A DNA stretch of 64,000 bases from Candidatus Poribacteria bacterium (GTDB lineage Bacteria; Poribacteria; WGA-4E; WGA-3G). The stretch lies in the NCBI GenBank assembly GCA_003635255.1, contig PYJC01000065.1, positions 1-64,000 on the forward strand, written 5' to 3'. A program made the translations under genes and the position numbers. Positions 1-10,268 of the stretch are shown piece by piece. Each line of letters begins with the position of its first letter. Position 1 is the first letter of the stretch. Under the pieces are notes generated by a model. The model worked only from the letters and a program-made list of their open reading frames with translations, did no database searches and was not told the origin of the DNA.

Positions 1-441
1 TATTCTTCCAACCCAGATGACCGCGTCGAGGCGATGGATAATCTCTGTCCTTGCCACGTTCGGAAACGGATTGACGCAGTCTGGGTGGCACTCTACAAAG
101 GCATGGTCGATCCAAACCTACGTGTCCGAAAAGCCGCATGGCATACACTCGATGACGGCGGAAATCCGAACGATCCGAGACTCCAACCGCTCCTCGAAAA
201 AATCGCTAAGGAGGAAACCGATCCCAAGTTACGCCAACGCGCACTTGACCTCATCGCTGCTACCCGAAAAGTTGAGGAGCAGAAAGAAGCACTGTTGGGA
301 CAGAAAGCACACACCTTCTCTGGACGCTGCGATTGGTGCGGTGCCTCAAACGTTCCTGTCAGCCATGATTACGAAACAGAGTTTGAGACGAACGGCACCA
401 AACGTTTCGCCTTGGTCTGTGGGGCGTGTGAAGCTGCGTAG
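1..441 (+). CDS. HEAT-repeat-like protein with C-terminal Cys-rich (zinc-ribbon-like) segment, 5' truncated by window edge
   Basis: Frame is open from base 2 (YSSNPDDRVEAMDNLCPCH...); HEAT-like helices; CDWCGA...CGACEA cysteine pairs. Confidence 0.65.
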   Translation, partial: YSSNPDDRVEAMDNLCPCHVRKRIDAVWVALYKGMVDPNLRVRKAAWHTLDDGGNPNDPRLQPLLEKIAKEETDPKLRQRALDLIAATRKVEEQKEALLGQKAHTFSGRCDWCGASNVPVSHDYETEFETNGTKRFALVCGACEAA

Positions 442-463
442 TGTATCTATATCAGGGACTTTT

Positions 464-970
464 ATGGCGACCCAAAACCAATTATTTGATGGACACACTG
501 ATTTCGTTGCGACCCGCGGCGTTAAAGAATATCGAGAGACAATTCCGGTCTGGGTAAACGCGGACGATGTCGTATTAGAAATCGGCTGCGAGTGGGGAAC
601 GACGACAACCCTGATCGCACCGCACTGTAAAAAAGTTGTTGGCACGGACATCAGTCCCAAATGTATTGAACGTGCAAGGCAAAGACACCCGGAACTCAAT
701 TTTGAGGTGCTTGACGGTTTTGATGTTAAAGCAGCACTTGATCTCGGTGAACCGTTCAGCAAAATTTACATCGATATGTCTGGCATGTCAGGTTATAACT
801 CTCTGCTTGACACAATCGCGCTGCTGACATCCTACGCCACAGTCCTCCGTCCACAGGCGATTATCGTTAAAAGTCGTTCACTAAAACGTTTTGCCGGACG
901 CTGTCACGCGTGGCAGCCCCTGCACAAAGAATCTGAAACGCTTCCGAAACCCTCTTTAACCGATAACTGA
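464..970 (+). CDS. class I SAM-dependent methyltransferase-like protein
   Basis: ATG at 464 inside ORF 17..970; motif VVLEIGCEWGTTTTLIAPHCKKVVGTDIS typical of the SAM-binding loop. Confidence 0.75.
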   Translation: MATQNQLFDGHTDFVATRGVKEYRETIPVWVNADDVVLEIGCEWGTTTTLIAPHCKKVVGTDISPKCIERARQRHPELNFEVLDGFDVKAALDLGEPFSKIYIDMSGMSGYNSLLDTIALLTSYATVLRPQAIIVKSRSLKRFAGRCHAWQPLHKESETLPKPSLTDN

Positions 971-1129
971 TAATTCTCACTGCGAGGCAAACCGACAACT
1001 ACTAAAAAAATTAAAGAAGAATTGGTTTGGATGCAACAAATAGATAGAATCCCGTTTTATTTATCACTATTAAAAAAAATGAAGGGAAATCAAATTGAAT
1101 GCAACAAACCAGACAACATTCTGACAAAG

Positions 1130-1336
1130 CCAACTACCCAAGTCTAAAGACTTGGGCTTGTGCGAAGCGTATACCGAGCGTTCACTCCACGAGTTAAACA
1201 GTTTTCTACAGTAAAATATCGCGGTATCTGTGCGTGGTAGCACATTCAACGTTTCGGATACTCCCCTCGTCTGATTCACTTTGGATATTGCGATCTGGAA
1301 GGGGCAACACATAACCCGTAAGGGAGATTACAAACT
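1130..1336 (+). ncRNA. candidate omegaRNA / left end of IsrB-like IS605-family element
   Basis: ~200-nt conserved-looking noncoding segment directly upstream of the IsrB-like ORF, opening with hairpin CCCAAGTC-TAAA-GACTTGGG; position matches IscB/IsrB omegaRNA organisation. Confidence 0.5.
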
Positions 1337-2368
1337 ATGTTTGTTTCAGTAAAGAGTAAGTCGGGCAAGAAGCTAATGCCGACACACCCTAACAAAGCAG
1401 GTATGCTTATTAAAAAAGGCTTAGCGACACCTTATTGGTCTAATGGTATCTTCTGTATTCGGCTTAACTATGTTACAGAAGACGAATACACGCAAGATAT
1501 AGTTGTCGGTGTAGACCCTGGCAGTAAGAAAGAGGGTTTTACTGTCAAATCAGAGTCTCATACCTACTTGAATATCCAAGCCGACGCACACAATAAAGTG
1601 GGTAAGAAAGTAGCCAAACGTAGTGAGTTGCGTAGAAGTAGGCGTTCTCGCAAATGTCCGAATCGCAGGAACAGAAAGAACCGTAATGCGGGGAAAGAAA
1701 AGATACCTGCTGGCACGCGGGCAAGGTGGGATTGGAAACTACGAATACTTAGTTGGCTGTCGAAGTTGTATCCAGTCACGCATGTCTGTGTAGAAGATAT
1801 TAAGGCACCGACGATAGAACGTGCGAGGAAATGGAATACGTCTTTTAGTCCGCTTGAAGTCGGTAAGAAATGGTTTTACGATGAGATTAGAAAACGTTGG
1901 TCATTGCTAACACTTCAAGGCTATCAGACGAAAGAGATACGAGATAGATTAGGTCTCAAGAAGTCTTCTAAGAAACTATTAGAATCTTTTGATGCTCACT
2001 GTGTAGATAGTTGGTGTCTTGCATATCACGCTGTTGGCGGGGAAAGTATACCTGATTACACGGATATTTTCTGTATATCACCTATAAAGATAAAACGCAG
2101 AGAGTTACACAGACAGAAGGAATCAAAGGGACGCATACGTTCACGACAAGGTGGCACTGTCTTAGGTAATGGACTTATTAAAAACACTTTGATAAAGCAC
2201 GTTAGATACGGTATCACACGCCTCGCTGGTGTCAATGCAAAAGGCTTGTTTTCAGTATACAACTTAGAAGGAAACAAACGTATTACAACAGGGGCAAAAC
2301 GTTCTGATTTCAGAGTGTTGACACGCCTTAACTTTAACTATAGGAGCGGGTATTCCTCCCAAGCCTAA
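1337..2368 (+). CDS. IsrB-like (HNH-less IscB relative) RNA-guided nuclease candidate, RRXRR/RuvC protein
   Basis: N-terminal PLMP-like motif KKLMPTHPNKAGMLIKKGLA; RuvC-I VVGVDPGSKKEGF; Arg-rich bridge KRSELRRSRRSRKCPNRRNRKNRN; RuvC-II VCVEDIK; RuvC-III DAHCVDSWCLA; no HNH between RuvC-II and III. Confidence 0.8.
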   Translation: MFVSVKSKSGKKLMPTHPNKAGMLIKKGLATPYWSNGIFCIRLNYVTEDEYTQDIVVGVDPGSKKEGFTVKSESHTYLNIQADAHNKVGKKVAKRSELRRSRRSRKCPNRRNRKNRNAGKEKIPAGTRARWDWKLRILSWLSKLYPVTHVCVEDIKAPTIERARKWNTSFSPLEVGKKWFYDEIRKRWSLLTLQGYQTKEIRDRLGLKKSSKKLLESFDAHCVDSWCLAYHAVGGESIPDYTDIFCISPIKIKRRELHRQKESKGRIRSRQGGTVLGNGLIKNTLIKHVRYGITRLAGVNAKGLFSVYNLEGNKRITTGAKRSDFRVLTRLNFNYRSGYSSQA

Positions 2369-2378
2369 AGGCGTTGGG
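2358..2378 (+). repeat. right-end hairpin of IsrB-like element
   Basis: CCCAAGCCTAAAGGCGTTGGG, matching the left-end hairpin form. Confidence 0.55.
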
Positions 2379-2408
2379 CTTCCTACCCGAAGATTAGGTG
2401 AGTTGGAT

Positions 2409-2966
2409 ATGATTCCTGACGATGTGTACGTACACCAGACAGTAGAGGGCGATGCCGAGGCATTCAACGAACTCGTCAATCGGCATCATTCAAAAATTTA
2501 TGGGCTGGCATACAGGATGCTCGGTAATTCCGAGGATGCCGCTGATGCGACACAAGAAACATTTTTAGAGGCATACAAGTCCGTTAAAACGTTCCAATTT
2601 CAGTCGCAATTCGGAACATGGCTATATCGTATTGGCATCAACACATGCCAGCAATATATTCGTAAGTTGCAATCGAATGAGCGCAAGCTTACCGCTTACA
2701 CCAAAGAGGCAGAAATCCAAGGGCGTCCCGTTGAGAACGACTCGCCCGAGCGTGGCGTGATTAAAACTGAGCAGAACGAGATGGTTCAAAATGCTATTGA
2801 TCAGTTACCACCAAAGCAACGCGAGGTCGTCACGCTGTACTACATGCAACACCTCAAGTATCGGGAAATCGCGGAGATCTTGGCGTGTTCGGAAGGCACA
2901 GTCGCCTCACGCTTGAATCAGGCACTGAAGAATCTCAAGCGGAAGTTGAGCAAATATTATCTCTAA
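2409..2966 (+). CDS. ECF RNA polymerase sigma factor (sigma-70 family, RpoE-like)
   Basis: Region 2 (FNELVNRHHSKIYGLAYRMLGNSEDAADATQETFLEAYKS) and region 4 (LPPKQREVVTLYYMQHLKYREIAEILACSEGTVASRLNQALKNLKRKL). Confidence 0.93.
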   Translation: MIPDDVYVHQTVEGDAEAFNELVNRHHSKIYGLAYRMLGNSEDAADATQETFLEAYKSVKTFQFQSQFGTWLYRIGINTCQQYIRKLQSNERKLTAYTKEAEIQGRPVENDSPERGVIKTEQNEMVQNAIDQLPPKQREVVTLYYMQHLKYREIAEILACSEGTVASRLNQALKNLKRKLSKYYL

Positions 2967-2982
2967 GAAGGAGGTGTCTCTA

Positions 2983-3702
2983 ATGAATTGCGAACAAACT
3001 CTTAACAATCTACCTCACTCGGTAATAGAAGAAAATACAGAAGCGACGGAGCGGGGTTCTGAAGGCGCATCGCGGCGTGCTGTTTTGGAACATCTCCGAA
3101 CCTGTCCTGAGTGTCAGCGGGAGTATGAAGCATTATGGCACACTGCAAGTGTACTGGAGAGCACAGACGAACCGACCCCGCCGCCAGAATTGGTAGGGAA
3201 CATTCAGCAACGCGTCCGAACACTCCATCAACGTCAGCAGTTGGCGTTCTTTGCGAATCCATTGGCGTGGTGTCTCGAACGATTGAGATTGAATCTCTCG
3301 CCCAAGGTTGTTAACGCCACCACACTGCTCTTCTTTCTCATCGCTTCTGGTTTTATCATGAAGTTCGCGTTCTTTACGAACCCACCGGAACCAGAATCCG
3401 GCTTGATGGCAATGAAAAAGACGATGCTTCATAACATCAAAATTTCTACGTCTCCGTGGGCGGTGATTAAAGACACCGAGACAGAAACGGAGGACAGGCG
3501 CATGTCACAGCAGTCGGTAATTGCTGTCGAAGGTGAGCATAATCATTTCTTTAACCCAACCCGCACTTCATCGAAAGTATGGCACACGGATACTGTAGAT
3601 GCCAACGGACAGACAGGTGAAACAAGCGTTGCGAATTACCTGCAAGACACGATGAGCGAGAAGTTAACCGTATTTTGGAATCACATTAAAACGGAATTGT
3701 AG
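2983..3702 (+). CDS. anti-sigma factor with zinc-finger (zf-HC2-like) N-terminus and one TM helix
   Basis: Directly downstream of the ECF sigma gene; MNCEQTLNNL...LEHLRTCPECQREYEAL; TM segment VVNATTLLFFLIASGFIMKFAFF; alternative GTG start at 2974. Confidence 0.8.
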   Translation: MNCEQTLNNLPHSVIEENTEATERGSEGASRRAVLEHLRTCPECQREYEALWHTASVLESTDEPTPPPELVGNIQQRVRTLHQRQQLAFFANPLAWCLERLRLNLSPKVVNATTLLFFLIASGFIMKFAFFTNPPEPESGLMAMKKTMLHNIKISTSPWAVIKDTETETEDRRMSQQSVIAVEGEHNHFFNPTRTSSKVWHTDTVDANGQTGETSVANYLQDTMSEKLTVFWNHIKTEL

Positions 3703-3730
3703 CGCATACTTCATAAATGCAAATATGTTG

Positions 3731-3754
3731 GGCGAGGTCTCCCTGCCTCGCCCT
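3731..3754 (+). terminator. intrinsic-terminator-like hairpin
   Basis: GGGCGAGGtctccctgCCTCGCCC shortly after the anti-sigma ORF. Confidence 0.5.
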
Positions 3755-3920
3755 TCATTATTTAAATACGGCTATCCTTTCCGCCGCTGCCGAAGTTGGA
3801 AACCTTGCCTACCAACTACTGATAACTGACTGCTGACAACTTCTAAAAAAAATTGACACATAACCGTCTTTTGTGTATAATACTCTAAAATCTGGCATAC
3901 CGGTAAAGTGACACAAGAGA

Positions 3921-4952
3921 ATGGCTGCATCACAAAAAACATCTTACCAAAAACCGCTTCTGGAAATTTCTGGATTAAAAACAGTTTTCCCTACAGACGA
4001 CGGCATCGTAAACGCCGTGAACGATGTCAGTTTCTCTATTGCACGTGGACAGACCGTAGGCGTTGTCGGCGAAAGCGGTTGCGGGAAAAGTATCACCGGA
4101 CTCTCGCTCCTCCAACTCGTGCCATCACCGGGTAGAATTGAAGCCGGTGAGATTCTGTTCTATCGCAATGGCGATGCTGACCCTTTGGACATCACACAAG
4201 TGCCGCCGAAAAGCGAGTTGATACGCCAGATCCGAGGCAACGAAATCGCCATCATTTTCCAAGAACCGATGACTTCGCTCAATCCAGTTTATACCGTTGG
4301 AGACCAGATCGCCGAAGCGGTTGCCCTACACGAACAACTCGAGAAAAAAGCTGCGCGCGAACGTGCGATTGAGATGCTCGCACGTGTCGGTATCCCCGCA
4401 CCAATGCAACGCGTTGATGAGTACCCACATCAACTCTCCGGCGGTATGCGCCAACGCGTCATGATCGCAATGGCACTCTGCTGCTCACCCGCACTACTTA
4501 TCGCAGACGAACCCACAACCGCACTTGATGTGACAATCCAAGCACAGGTCCTCGGTCTCATGCAGGAACTCCAAGTGGAAATGGGGATGGCAATTATGCT
4601 TATCACGCATGACCTCGGTGTTATCGCTGATCTCGCGGATGAAGTCGTTGTCATGTACGCAGGACGCGTTGTTGAAAGAGGGAGTGTTGATGACATCTTC
4701 TATAGTCCACTGCATCCGTACACACAGGGATTGCTCAAATCTATTCCTGTTCTCGGTAGGACAGGGCAGAAGACTTTACCCTCTATACCGGGAACAGTGC
4801 CGCATCCGTTGGCACTGCCGGCTGGATGTTCATTTCAACCCCGCTGTCCTGAACGGATGCCAGAATGTGAACAGATGCCCGAACTTGAGATGATCAATGG
4901 GAATGAGGACAATAGCAGACACGCTGTGCGATGCTGGCTCCACACAGACTGA
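3921..4952 (+). CDS. dppD: peptide ABC transporter ATP-binding protein (DppD/OppD family)
   Basis: Walker A GESGCGKS, signature [15 protein letters not shown], Walker [14 protein letters not shown]-terminal oligopeptide transporter tail. Confidence 0.93.
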   Translation: MAASQKTSYQKPLLEISGLKTVFPTDDGIVNAVNDVSFSIARGQTVGVVGESGCGKSITGLSLLQLVPSPGRIEAGEILFYRNGDADPLDITQVPPKSELIRQIRGNEIAIIFQEPMTSLNPVYTVGDQIAEAVALHEQLEKKAARERAIEMLARVGIPAPMQRVDEYPHQLSGGMRQRVMIAMALCCSPALLIADEPTTALDVTIQAQVLGLMQELQVEMGMAIMLITHDLGVIADLADEVVVMYAGRVVERGSVDDIFYSPLHPYTQGLLKSIPVLGRTGQKTLPSIPGTVPHPLALPAGCSFQPRCPERMPECEQMPELEMINGNEDNSRHAVRCWLHTD

Positions 4953-5078
4953 GAAATGTATAAGTCATGAAGTTCCAAATATGCAATAGACTCAGCAGAA
5001 ACCGGTTTTCGACAGGGGCCCCCACCCGTTACTGGGAAGGGGCGGAGAAAACCGAGCGGGAACCGAATATTTAAAAAA

Positions 5079-6080
5079 ATGGAAAAATTGCTTCAGGTGA
5101 ACGACCTCCGAAAATACTTCCCTATACAGAAAGGGATCCTCCAACGCACCGTCGGCTATGTCAAAGCCGTGGACGGGATTAGTTTTGACGTGAACCGAGG
5201 CGAAACACTGGGTCTCGTCGGTGAGAGCGGTTGTGGAAAGACAACTGCCGGACGCTGTCTCCTCCGGTTAATACCACCGACAAGCGGGAGTTTCATTTTC
5301 GGCGAGGAACAGGTAGATCTGGCGAAATTGACGCACCGCGAGATGCAACCTTTTCGGAGACGCATACAAATGATCTTCCAAGACCCACACGCATCACTCA
5401 ATCCACGAATGACAGTAGCGGATATCGTCGGGGAACCGATGCGGGTCAATCGCACCGAAAAAGGGGCAGCACTTCAAGACCGGATTGTGGAATTGCTGGA
5501 ATCTGTCGGTTTAAGATCACAGGACATGCGCCGCTACCCACACGCCTTTAGCGGTGGACAGCGCCAACGTATCGGCATTGCGCGCGCATTAGCACTCCAA
5601 CCCGAACTCATCGTCGCAGATGAACCCGTCTCGGCATTAGATGTCTCCGTACAAGCACAAATTCTCAACTTGTTGGCAGAACTCCGCGAAGAGTTCAATC
5701 TCTCTTATATCTTTATCGCACACGATCTGAGCGTTGTTGAACACATCAGCGACCGCGTCGCAGTCATGTACCTCGGCAAAATTGTCGAGATTAGCGATGC
5801 TGAAACGCTTTATCAATCACCAAAGCACCCCTATACAGAAGCATTAATATCCGCCGTTCCACTCCCCGATCCGAATGCACAGCGCAAACGTGAGCATATT
5901 CGACTAGAAGGCGATGTACCTGACCCTTCGCAACCACCGACAGGATGCTATTTTCACCCAAGATGCCGTTACGCAACCGATGTATGCAAACAAGAGACCC
6001 CGGAACTTCGAGAGGTTACACAAGGCGTTCAGGTGGCTTGTCACCACAGTGATACGTTGGAGTTACAGGGAGTTGAGTAA
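5079..6080 (+). CDS. dppF: peptide ABC transporter ATP-binding protein (DppF/OppF family)
   Basis: [37 protein letters not shown]-terminal Cys-containing tail. Confidence 0.93.
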   Translation: MEKLLQVNDLRKYFPIQKGILQRTVGYVKAVDGISFDVNRGETLGLVGESGCGKTTAGRCLLRLIPPTSGSFIFGEEQVDLAKLTHREMQPFRRRIQMIFQDPHASLNPRMTVADIVGEPMRVNRTEKGAALQDRIVELLESVGLRSQDMRRYPHAFSGGQRQRIGIARALALQPELIVADEPVSALDVSVQAQILNLLAELREEFNLSYIFIAHDLSVVEHISDRVAVMYLGKIVEISDAETLYQSPKHPYTEALISAVPLPDPNAQRKREHIRLEGDVPDPSQPPTGCYFHPRCRYATDVCKQETPELREVTQGVQVACHHSDTLELQGVE

Positions 6081-7039
6081 TGTCAAAACAAAAAATGTCT
6101 CCAGGTGAACTCTCAGCATGTAGGAAACGGCTGGAACAGGTATGGAAGAACCGAGTAATGGATGAAGGTTTGCTCCATCAGGCATGGCATACCGCGCATG
6201 AGGTGGCGATGCTGCTTTATGACCAGTTCAACGCAAGTCAAGTCTTCGTCTTCGGATCACTTACAGAACCGATGTGGTTCACAAAGGGATCGGATATTGA
6301 TATCGCTGTGTCAGGACTCTCCAACGATACCTACGATAAAGCGTACGGAAAGGTTATATATTTTGATGCTCCGTTCAAAATAGACTTCATCAATTTTGAT
6401 AGGTTGAAGGGGTTTTTCCGAGAACGTGTAAAACACCAAGCGATCCTTATTGAACGAGGTGTGCAACCGCCCAATGGTGTGACAGATGCGTGGCAGACGC
6501 TTTATAAACACCTTCAACGACAAGTTTTCCCGACAGAGGACGGAGACATTTACGAAATGAACCGAAAAAGACTCACACAGCGCATCAACGATGAACTTGA
6601 TAAAATAGACGGAATACTTGAAAGAATCCAAAAAGGGTTGGAAAAAATTGAGATAGTTCCCATTGATGTTAAGGAATTCATCGAAAATACAATCGCAACA
6701 GATCTCGCCGATGTCTATAGGGGTATAGAGAACATTTTTCTACGAATTGCACGTGAAGTAGATAGGCACGTGCCGACTGGGAGTAGATGGCATAAAAATC
6801 TACTCACCCAAATGACAGAAAAACGACCAGAACGTCCACCGGTGATTTCTGAAAATACATCTCTTCAATTGGAAGATCTTTTGGAATTCCGTCACAAGGT
6901 CAACAATATCTACGGCAGAGAACTGAAATATGAAAAGACCATACCGCATGCAAAATCAATTGATGAACTCTTTGCCAAGGTATCTCAAGTCCTAAATACC
7001 TTCACTGATTCCCTTGAAAAGCGTGAAGAGGACGCTTAA
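6080..7039 (+). CDS. fused nucleotidyltransferase (MNT) - HEPN-like domain protein
   Basis: FVFGSLTEPMWFTKGSDIDIAV (GSx..DxD NTase signature); C-terminal helical region with EFRHKVNNIYGREL resembling the HepT-like HEPN motif. Confidence 0.65.
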   Translation: MSKQKMSPGELSACRKRLEQVWKNRVMDEGLLHQAWHTAHEVAMLLYDQFNASQVFVFGSLTEPMWFTKGSDIDIAVSGLSNDTYDKAYGKVIYFDAPFKIDFINFDRLKGFFRERVKHQAILIERGVQPPNGVTDAWQTLYKHLQRQVFPTEDGDIYEMNRKRLTQRINDELDKIDGILERIQKGLEKIEIVPIDVKEFIENTIATDLADVYRGIENIFLRIAREVDRHVPTGSRWHKNLLTQMTEKRPERPPVISENTSLQLEDLLEFRHKVNNIYGRELKYEKTIPHAKSIDELFAKVSQVLNTFTDSLEKREEDA

Positions 7040-7040
7040 A

Positions 7041-8981
7041 ATGCGAAACCCAACAAAAACATCTCAGATTACAATTTGGTATCTCATTTTGCTGACTTTC
7101 ATTGTCGGATGTTCGCGGAATCCATTGGAGGATACCTCCAATTTCTCCAGTGGGATTGAGGCGAAAGAGGCACCGATGTGGGCAAAACAGGTCACCGAGG
7201 GCAAACTCCCGCCGCTTTCGGAACGGCTTCCAGAAAACCCGCTTGTCGCCAAAACGGATTTCGATGGGTATGAAGAGCCTGGTCCCTATGGTGGGACGTG
7301 GCACCGGTTTCACACGCATCCAGATTTAGGGACATGGAAGATGACGGCAGGCTATGCCCCTCTCATCCGATGGAAGTTTGATGCCTCTGGTTTGGAACCG
7401 GGTTTAGCAGAATCTTGGGAATTTAATGAGGACGGCAGTATGCTGACGTTGCATCTCCGTAAGGGGGTCAAGTGGTCGGATGGACATCCTTATACTTCTG
7501 CCTCGTTCGCTTACTATTATCAACTCTGTCTTGATGAGCGGCACAAGTACGGCGCACCTGTCTGGTGTAAGGTCAACGGTATCCCGATGGAAGTCGAAAC
7601 CCCTGATGAATATACAATTGTGATGAAATTCGCGGGTCCCAACTGGCTCGTACCGCTTTGGTTGGCGACAGGCTTTTGGTGGTGCAATCAATACAATATC
7701 CCAGCGCACTACATGCAGCAGTTCCACCCTGATAGCAACCCCAAATATACCGATTTTATTCAATTCGAGAAGGAAAATATCCCACACCAAAACCCAGAAC
7801 GTCCGACATTGTGGCCCTGGCGCGTGATAAAATACGAAAAGGGAGGCTTCCGTGTCGAACTCGAACGCAATCCATATTATTATGTCGTTGATACGCTCGG
7901 CAGGCAACTCCCCTATATTGACAGAGTCAAAACGAGTTTGGTCCCTGAACCCCAAGTTCGCGTGCTTAAGATTCTTGCAGGTGAGATTGATTGCCAATAC
8001 CGCGGAATGGAGCTCCGTGATCTGGCACTCTATTTGAAAGGACAGAAGAAGGGGGACTATCAGGTACGACGCTGGAAAAGCACGGCTGGCGCGCAACCCG
8101 CGATCCTGATTAACTGGACCGCGCCCGATCCGGTGTTAAGGCAAATTATCCGGGACCAACGGTTCCGAAAGGCACTCGCTTATGGCATCGATCGCGTAAA
8201 ATGTAACGAGATCGCATGGCGCGGTCTGCTGGAACCACAGGCAGCGACTGTCAGCCAAGAGGGGTGGCACTTCGCCGATGAAGATGGACAGACCCTCTTT
8301 GAAGAGTGGAAACGCGCCGATGCTGACTTCGATATCGAGGCAGGGAACCGTCTCCTTGATGAGATGGGACTCACAGAACGGGATAAGGACGGCTATAGAT
8401 TGCGTCCCGATGGTGAACGGATTGAGATGCTCATGGATGTGCCGAGTTCTAATCTCAACAGCCAAGAGAATGACATCGGCTTAATTATCCAAGAGGGGTG
8501 GGAACAACTCGGTTTGAAAACCCTGCTCTATACGCCCCCCGGTGCTGAATTGAGCCTTCGCCGCACACTTGGCAAATTCACAATCAGTATGCACGGTGAA
8601 GCGGAGATGGATCTCTTTACTTATCCCGATTGGGTATTCCCTACTCTTCCCAAGTACTGGCATCCCAAAGTAGGGAAATGGTATGAAACCGGTGGTGAAA
8701 AGGGTGAACCCGCTACCGGACCGCTGCAAAAGCTTCTTGACTTATACGATGCGATTAAGCGTGAACCCGATGAGAAACAGCGGCATCAATATGTTCGGGA
8801 TGCCGTTAGAATTCATATTGACGAGGGACCGTTTCACCTCGGTTCCGCAGCACGTTCACCGTCGCTCTTGGTCGTTGCGAACCATTTCCACAATGTCCCA
8901 AACGACGGCATTTTAGGTCCGTGGGCAATTGTAACACCCGCAACCCATTATCCCGAACAGTGTTGGATATCTAAACAATAG
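7041..8981 (+). CDS. peptide ABC transporter substrate-binding lipoprotein (SBP family 5)
   Basis: N-terminal lipobox-like LLTFIVGCSRN; LAESWEFNEDGSMLTLHLRKGVKWSDGHPYTS is diagnostic of SBP_bac_5. Confidence 0.92.
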   Translation: MRNPTKTSQITIWYLILLTFIVGCSRNPLEDTSNFSSGIEAKEAPMWAKQVTEGKLPPLSERLPENPLVAKTDFDGYEEPGPYGGTWHRFHTHPDLGTWKMTAGYAPLIRWKFDASGLEPGLAESWEFNEDGSMLTLHLRKGVKWSDGHPYTSASFAYYYQLCLDERHKYGAPVWCKVNGIPMEVETPDEYTIVMKFAGPNWLVPLWLATGFWWCNQYNIPAHYMQQFHPDSNPKYTDFIQFEKENIPHQNPERPTLWPWRVIKYEKGGFRVELERNPYYYVVDTLGRQLPYIDRVKTSLVPEPQVRVLKILAGEIDCQYRGMELRDLALYLKGQKKGDYQVRRWKSTAGAQPAILINWTAPDPVLRQIIRDQRFRKALAYGIDRVKCNEIAWRGLLEPQAATVSQEGWHFADEDGQTLFEEWKRADADFDIEAGNRLLDEMGLTERDKDGYRLRPDGERIEMLMDVPSSNLNSQENDIGLIIQEGWEQLGLKTLLYTPPGAELSLRRTLGKFTISMHGEAEMDLFTYPDWVFPTLPKYWHPKVGKWYETGGEKGEPATGPLQKLLDLYDAIKREPDEKQRHQYVRDAVRIHIDEGPFHLGSAARSPSLLVVANHFHNVPNDGILGPWAIVTPATHYPEQCWISKQ

Positions 8982-9139
8982 TTATTGGTCGTTGGTTATA
9001 AGTTATCAGTTAAGAGATTTCCTGTAACAGTTCATCCTTCCCTGGAATATTCAAAGTTTGGGAAAATTGTTACAAAAGAGCCTCTTTAACCGACAACTGA
9101 CAACTGATAACTGATAACTAATAAAAAGGAGATACACCC

Positions 9140-10126
9140 ATAATTACCTATATCATTCGCCGATGTTTCATCGCTGTTCCGACACTTCTGGCGATTTCTA
9201 TTATCTCTTTTATTATCATCCAACTGCCGCAAGGCGATTACCTCGACCGCGAAATCCAACGGTTAGAGGAGGAGTTCGGCGATAGCAGTTCGCTTGCCCA
9301 AGTCGAAGAATTGCGCGAACGCTACGGATTGAATGATCCCTTATGGAAACGTTACTTCATCTGGATAAGTGGTTTTGTTCGCGGTAACTTCGGCGAGTCT
9401 TTTGAGTATAAGCGCGAAGTTGATGAACTGATATGGGATCGGATCGCCTTTACGCTTATTATCTCTGTCGGGTCGCTCATCTTCACCTATATTGTCGCTA
9501 TTCCTCTCGGGATTTATTCCGCTACGCATCAATATAAATGGTCGGATCATTTCCTCACCTTCCTCAGTTTTGTCGGCATGTCAATACCGGCGTTTCTCTT
9601 AGCACTCTCATTGATGGTATTTGCTTTTGACATCTTTGGTGTTCCCTTATTTGGGCTATTCTCGGCTTACTATGAAGGCGCACCGTGGACATGGGGCAAA
9701 CTCGGTGATCTGTTCAAACATCTCTGGATTCCAGTAATTGTCGTCGGTATTAACGGGACCGCGAGTTTGATGCGTATCATGCGCGGTAACCTGCTTGATG
9801 TGTTAGGGCAGCCGTTCGTTCAGACTGCACGGGCAAAGGGGCTTAAAGAAATCGTTGTCGTCGGGAAACATGCCGTGCGGATTGCGATTAATCCACTCAT
9901 CAGTATTTTAGGGATGAGTCTGCCCGGTATCCTCTCCGGTTCAGCGATCGTCTCAATTGTCTTGGGGTTGCCGACAGTCGGACCAATTCTCTTACGCAGC
10001 CTCCTGAACGAAGACATTTACCTCGCTGGCACACTGATTATGATGCTGAGCCTCCTTTTGGTTATCGGTAATTTGCTTGCAGATATTGCATTGGCATGGG
10101 TAGATCCAAGGATTCGCTATGAATAA
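9140..10126 (+). CDS. dppB: peptide ABC transporter permease (DppB/OppB family), probable non-AUG start
   Basis: In-frame upstream extension ITYIIRRCFIAVPTLLAISIISFIIIQLPQGD matches the DppB N-terminus; no ATG/GTG/TTG before 9311; AAAAGGAG just upstream of ATA(9140)/ATT(9143). Confidence 0.8.
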   Translation: MITYIIRRCFIAVPTLLAISIISFIIIQLPQGDYLDREIQRLEEEFGDSSSLAQVEELRERYGLNDPLWKRYFIWISGFVRGNFGESFEYKREVDELIWDRIAFTLIISVGSLIFTYIVAIPLGIYSATHQYKWSDHFLTFLSFVGMSIPAFLLALSLMVFAFDIFGVPLFGLFSAYYEGAPWTWGKLGDLFKHLWIPVIVVGINGTASLMRIMRGNLLDVLGQPFVQTARAKGLKEIVVVGKHAVRIAINPLISILGMSLPGILSGSAIVSIVLGLPTVGPILLRSLLNEDIYLAGTLIMMLSLLLVIGNLLADIALAWVDPRIRYE

Positions 10127-10268
10127 TTTTTTATTTTTTATATTACCTTGCGGTTGAATGAAGTGGATTTGGCACTTAGCGTGGTATTGTGTAATCCGCT
10201 CTCCACTCCATTACGAGCTACGTTTTTGGTTCTTTTCATTGGGGTAGAAACCTAATAGTTAAAAAAAT

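Noticed and set aside
17-463. N-terminal part of ORF 17..970
   Set aside because: Overlaps the HEAT-like CDS out of frame and is low quality; the methyltransferase begins at ATG 464
7404-8096. 230-aa minus-strand ORF
   Set aside because: Antisense to the substrate-binding protein gene, which has clear family motifs
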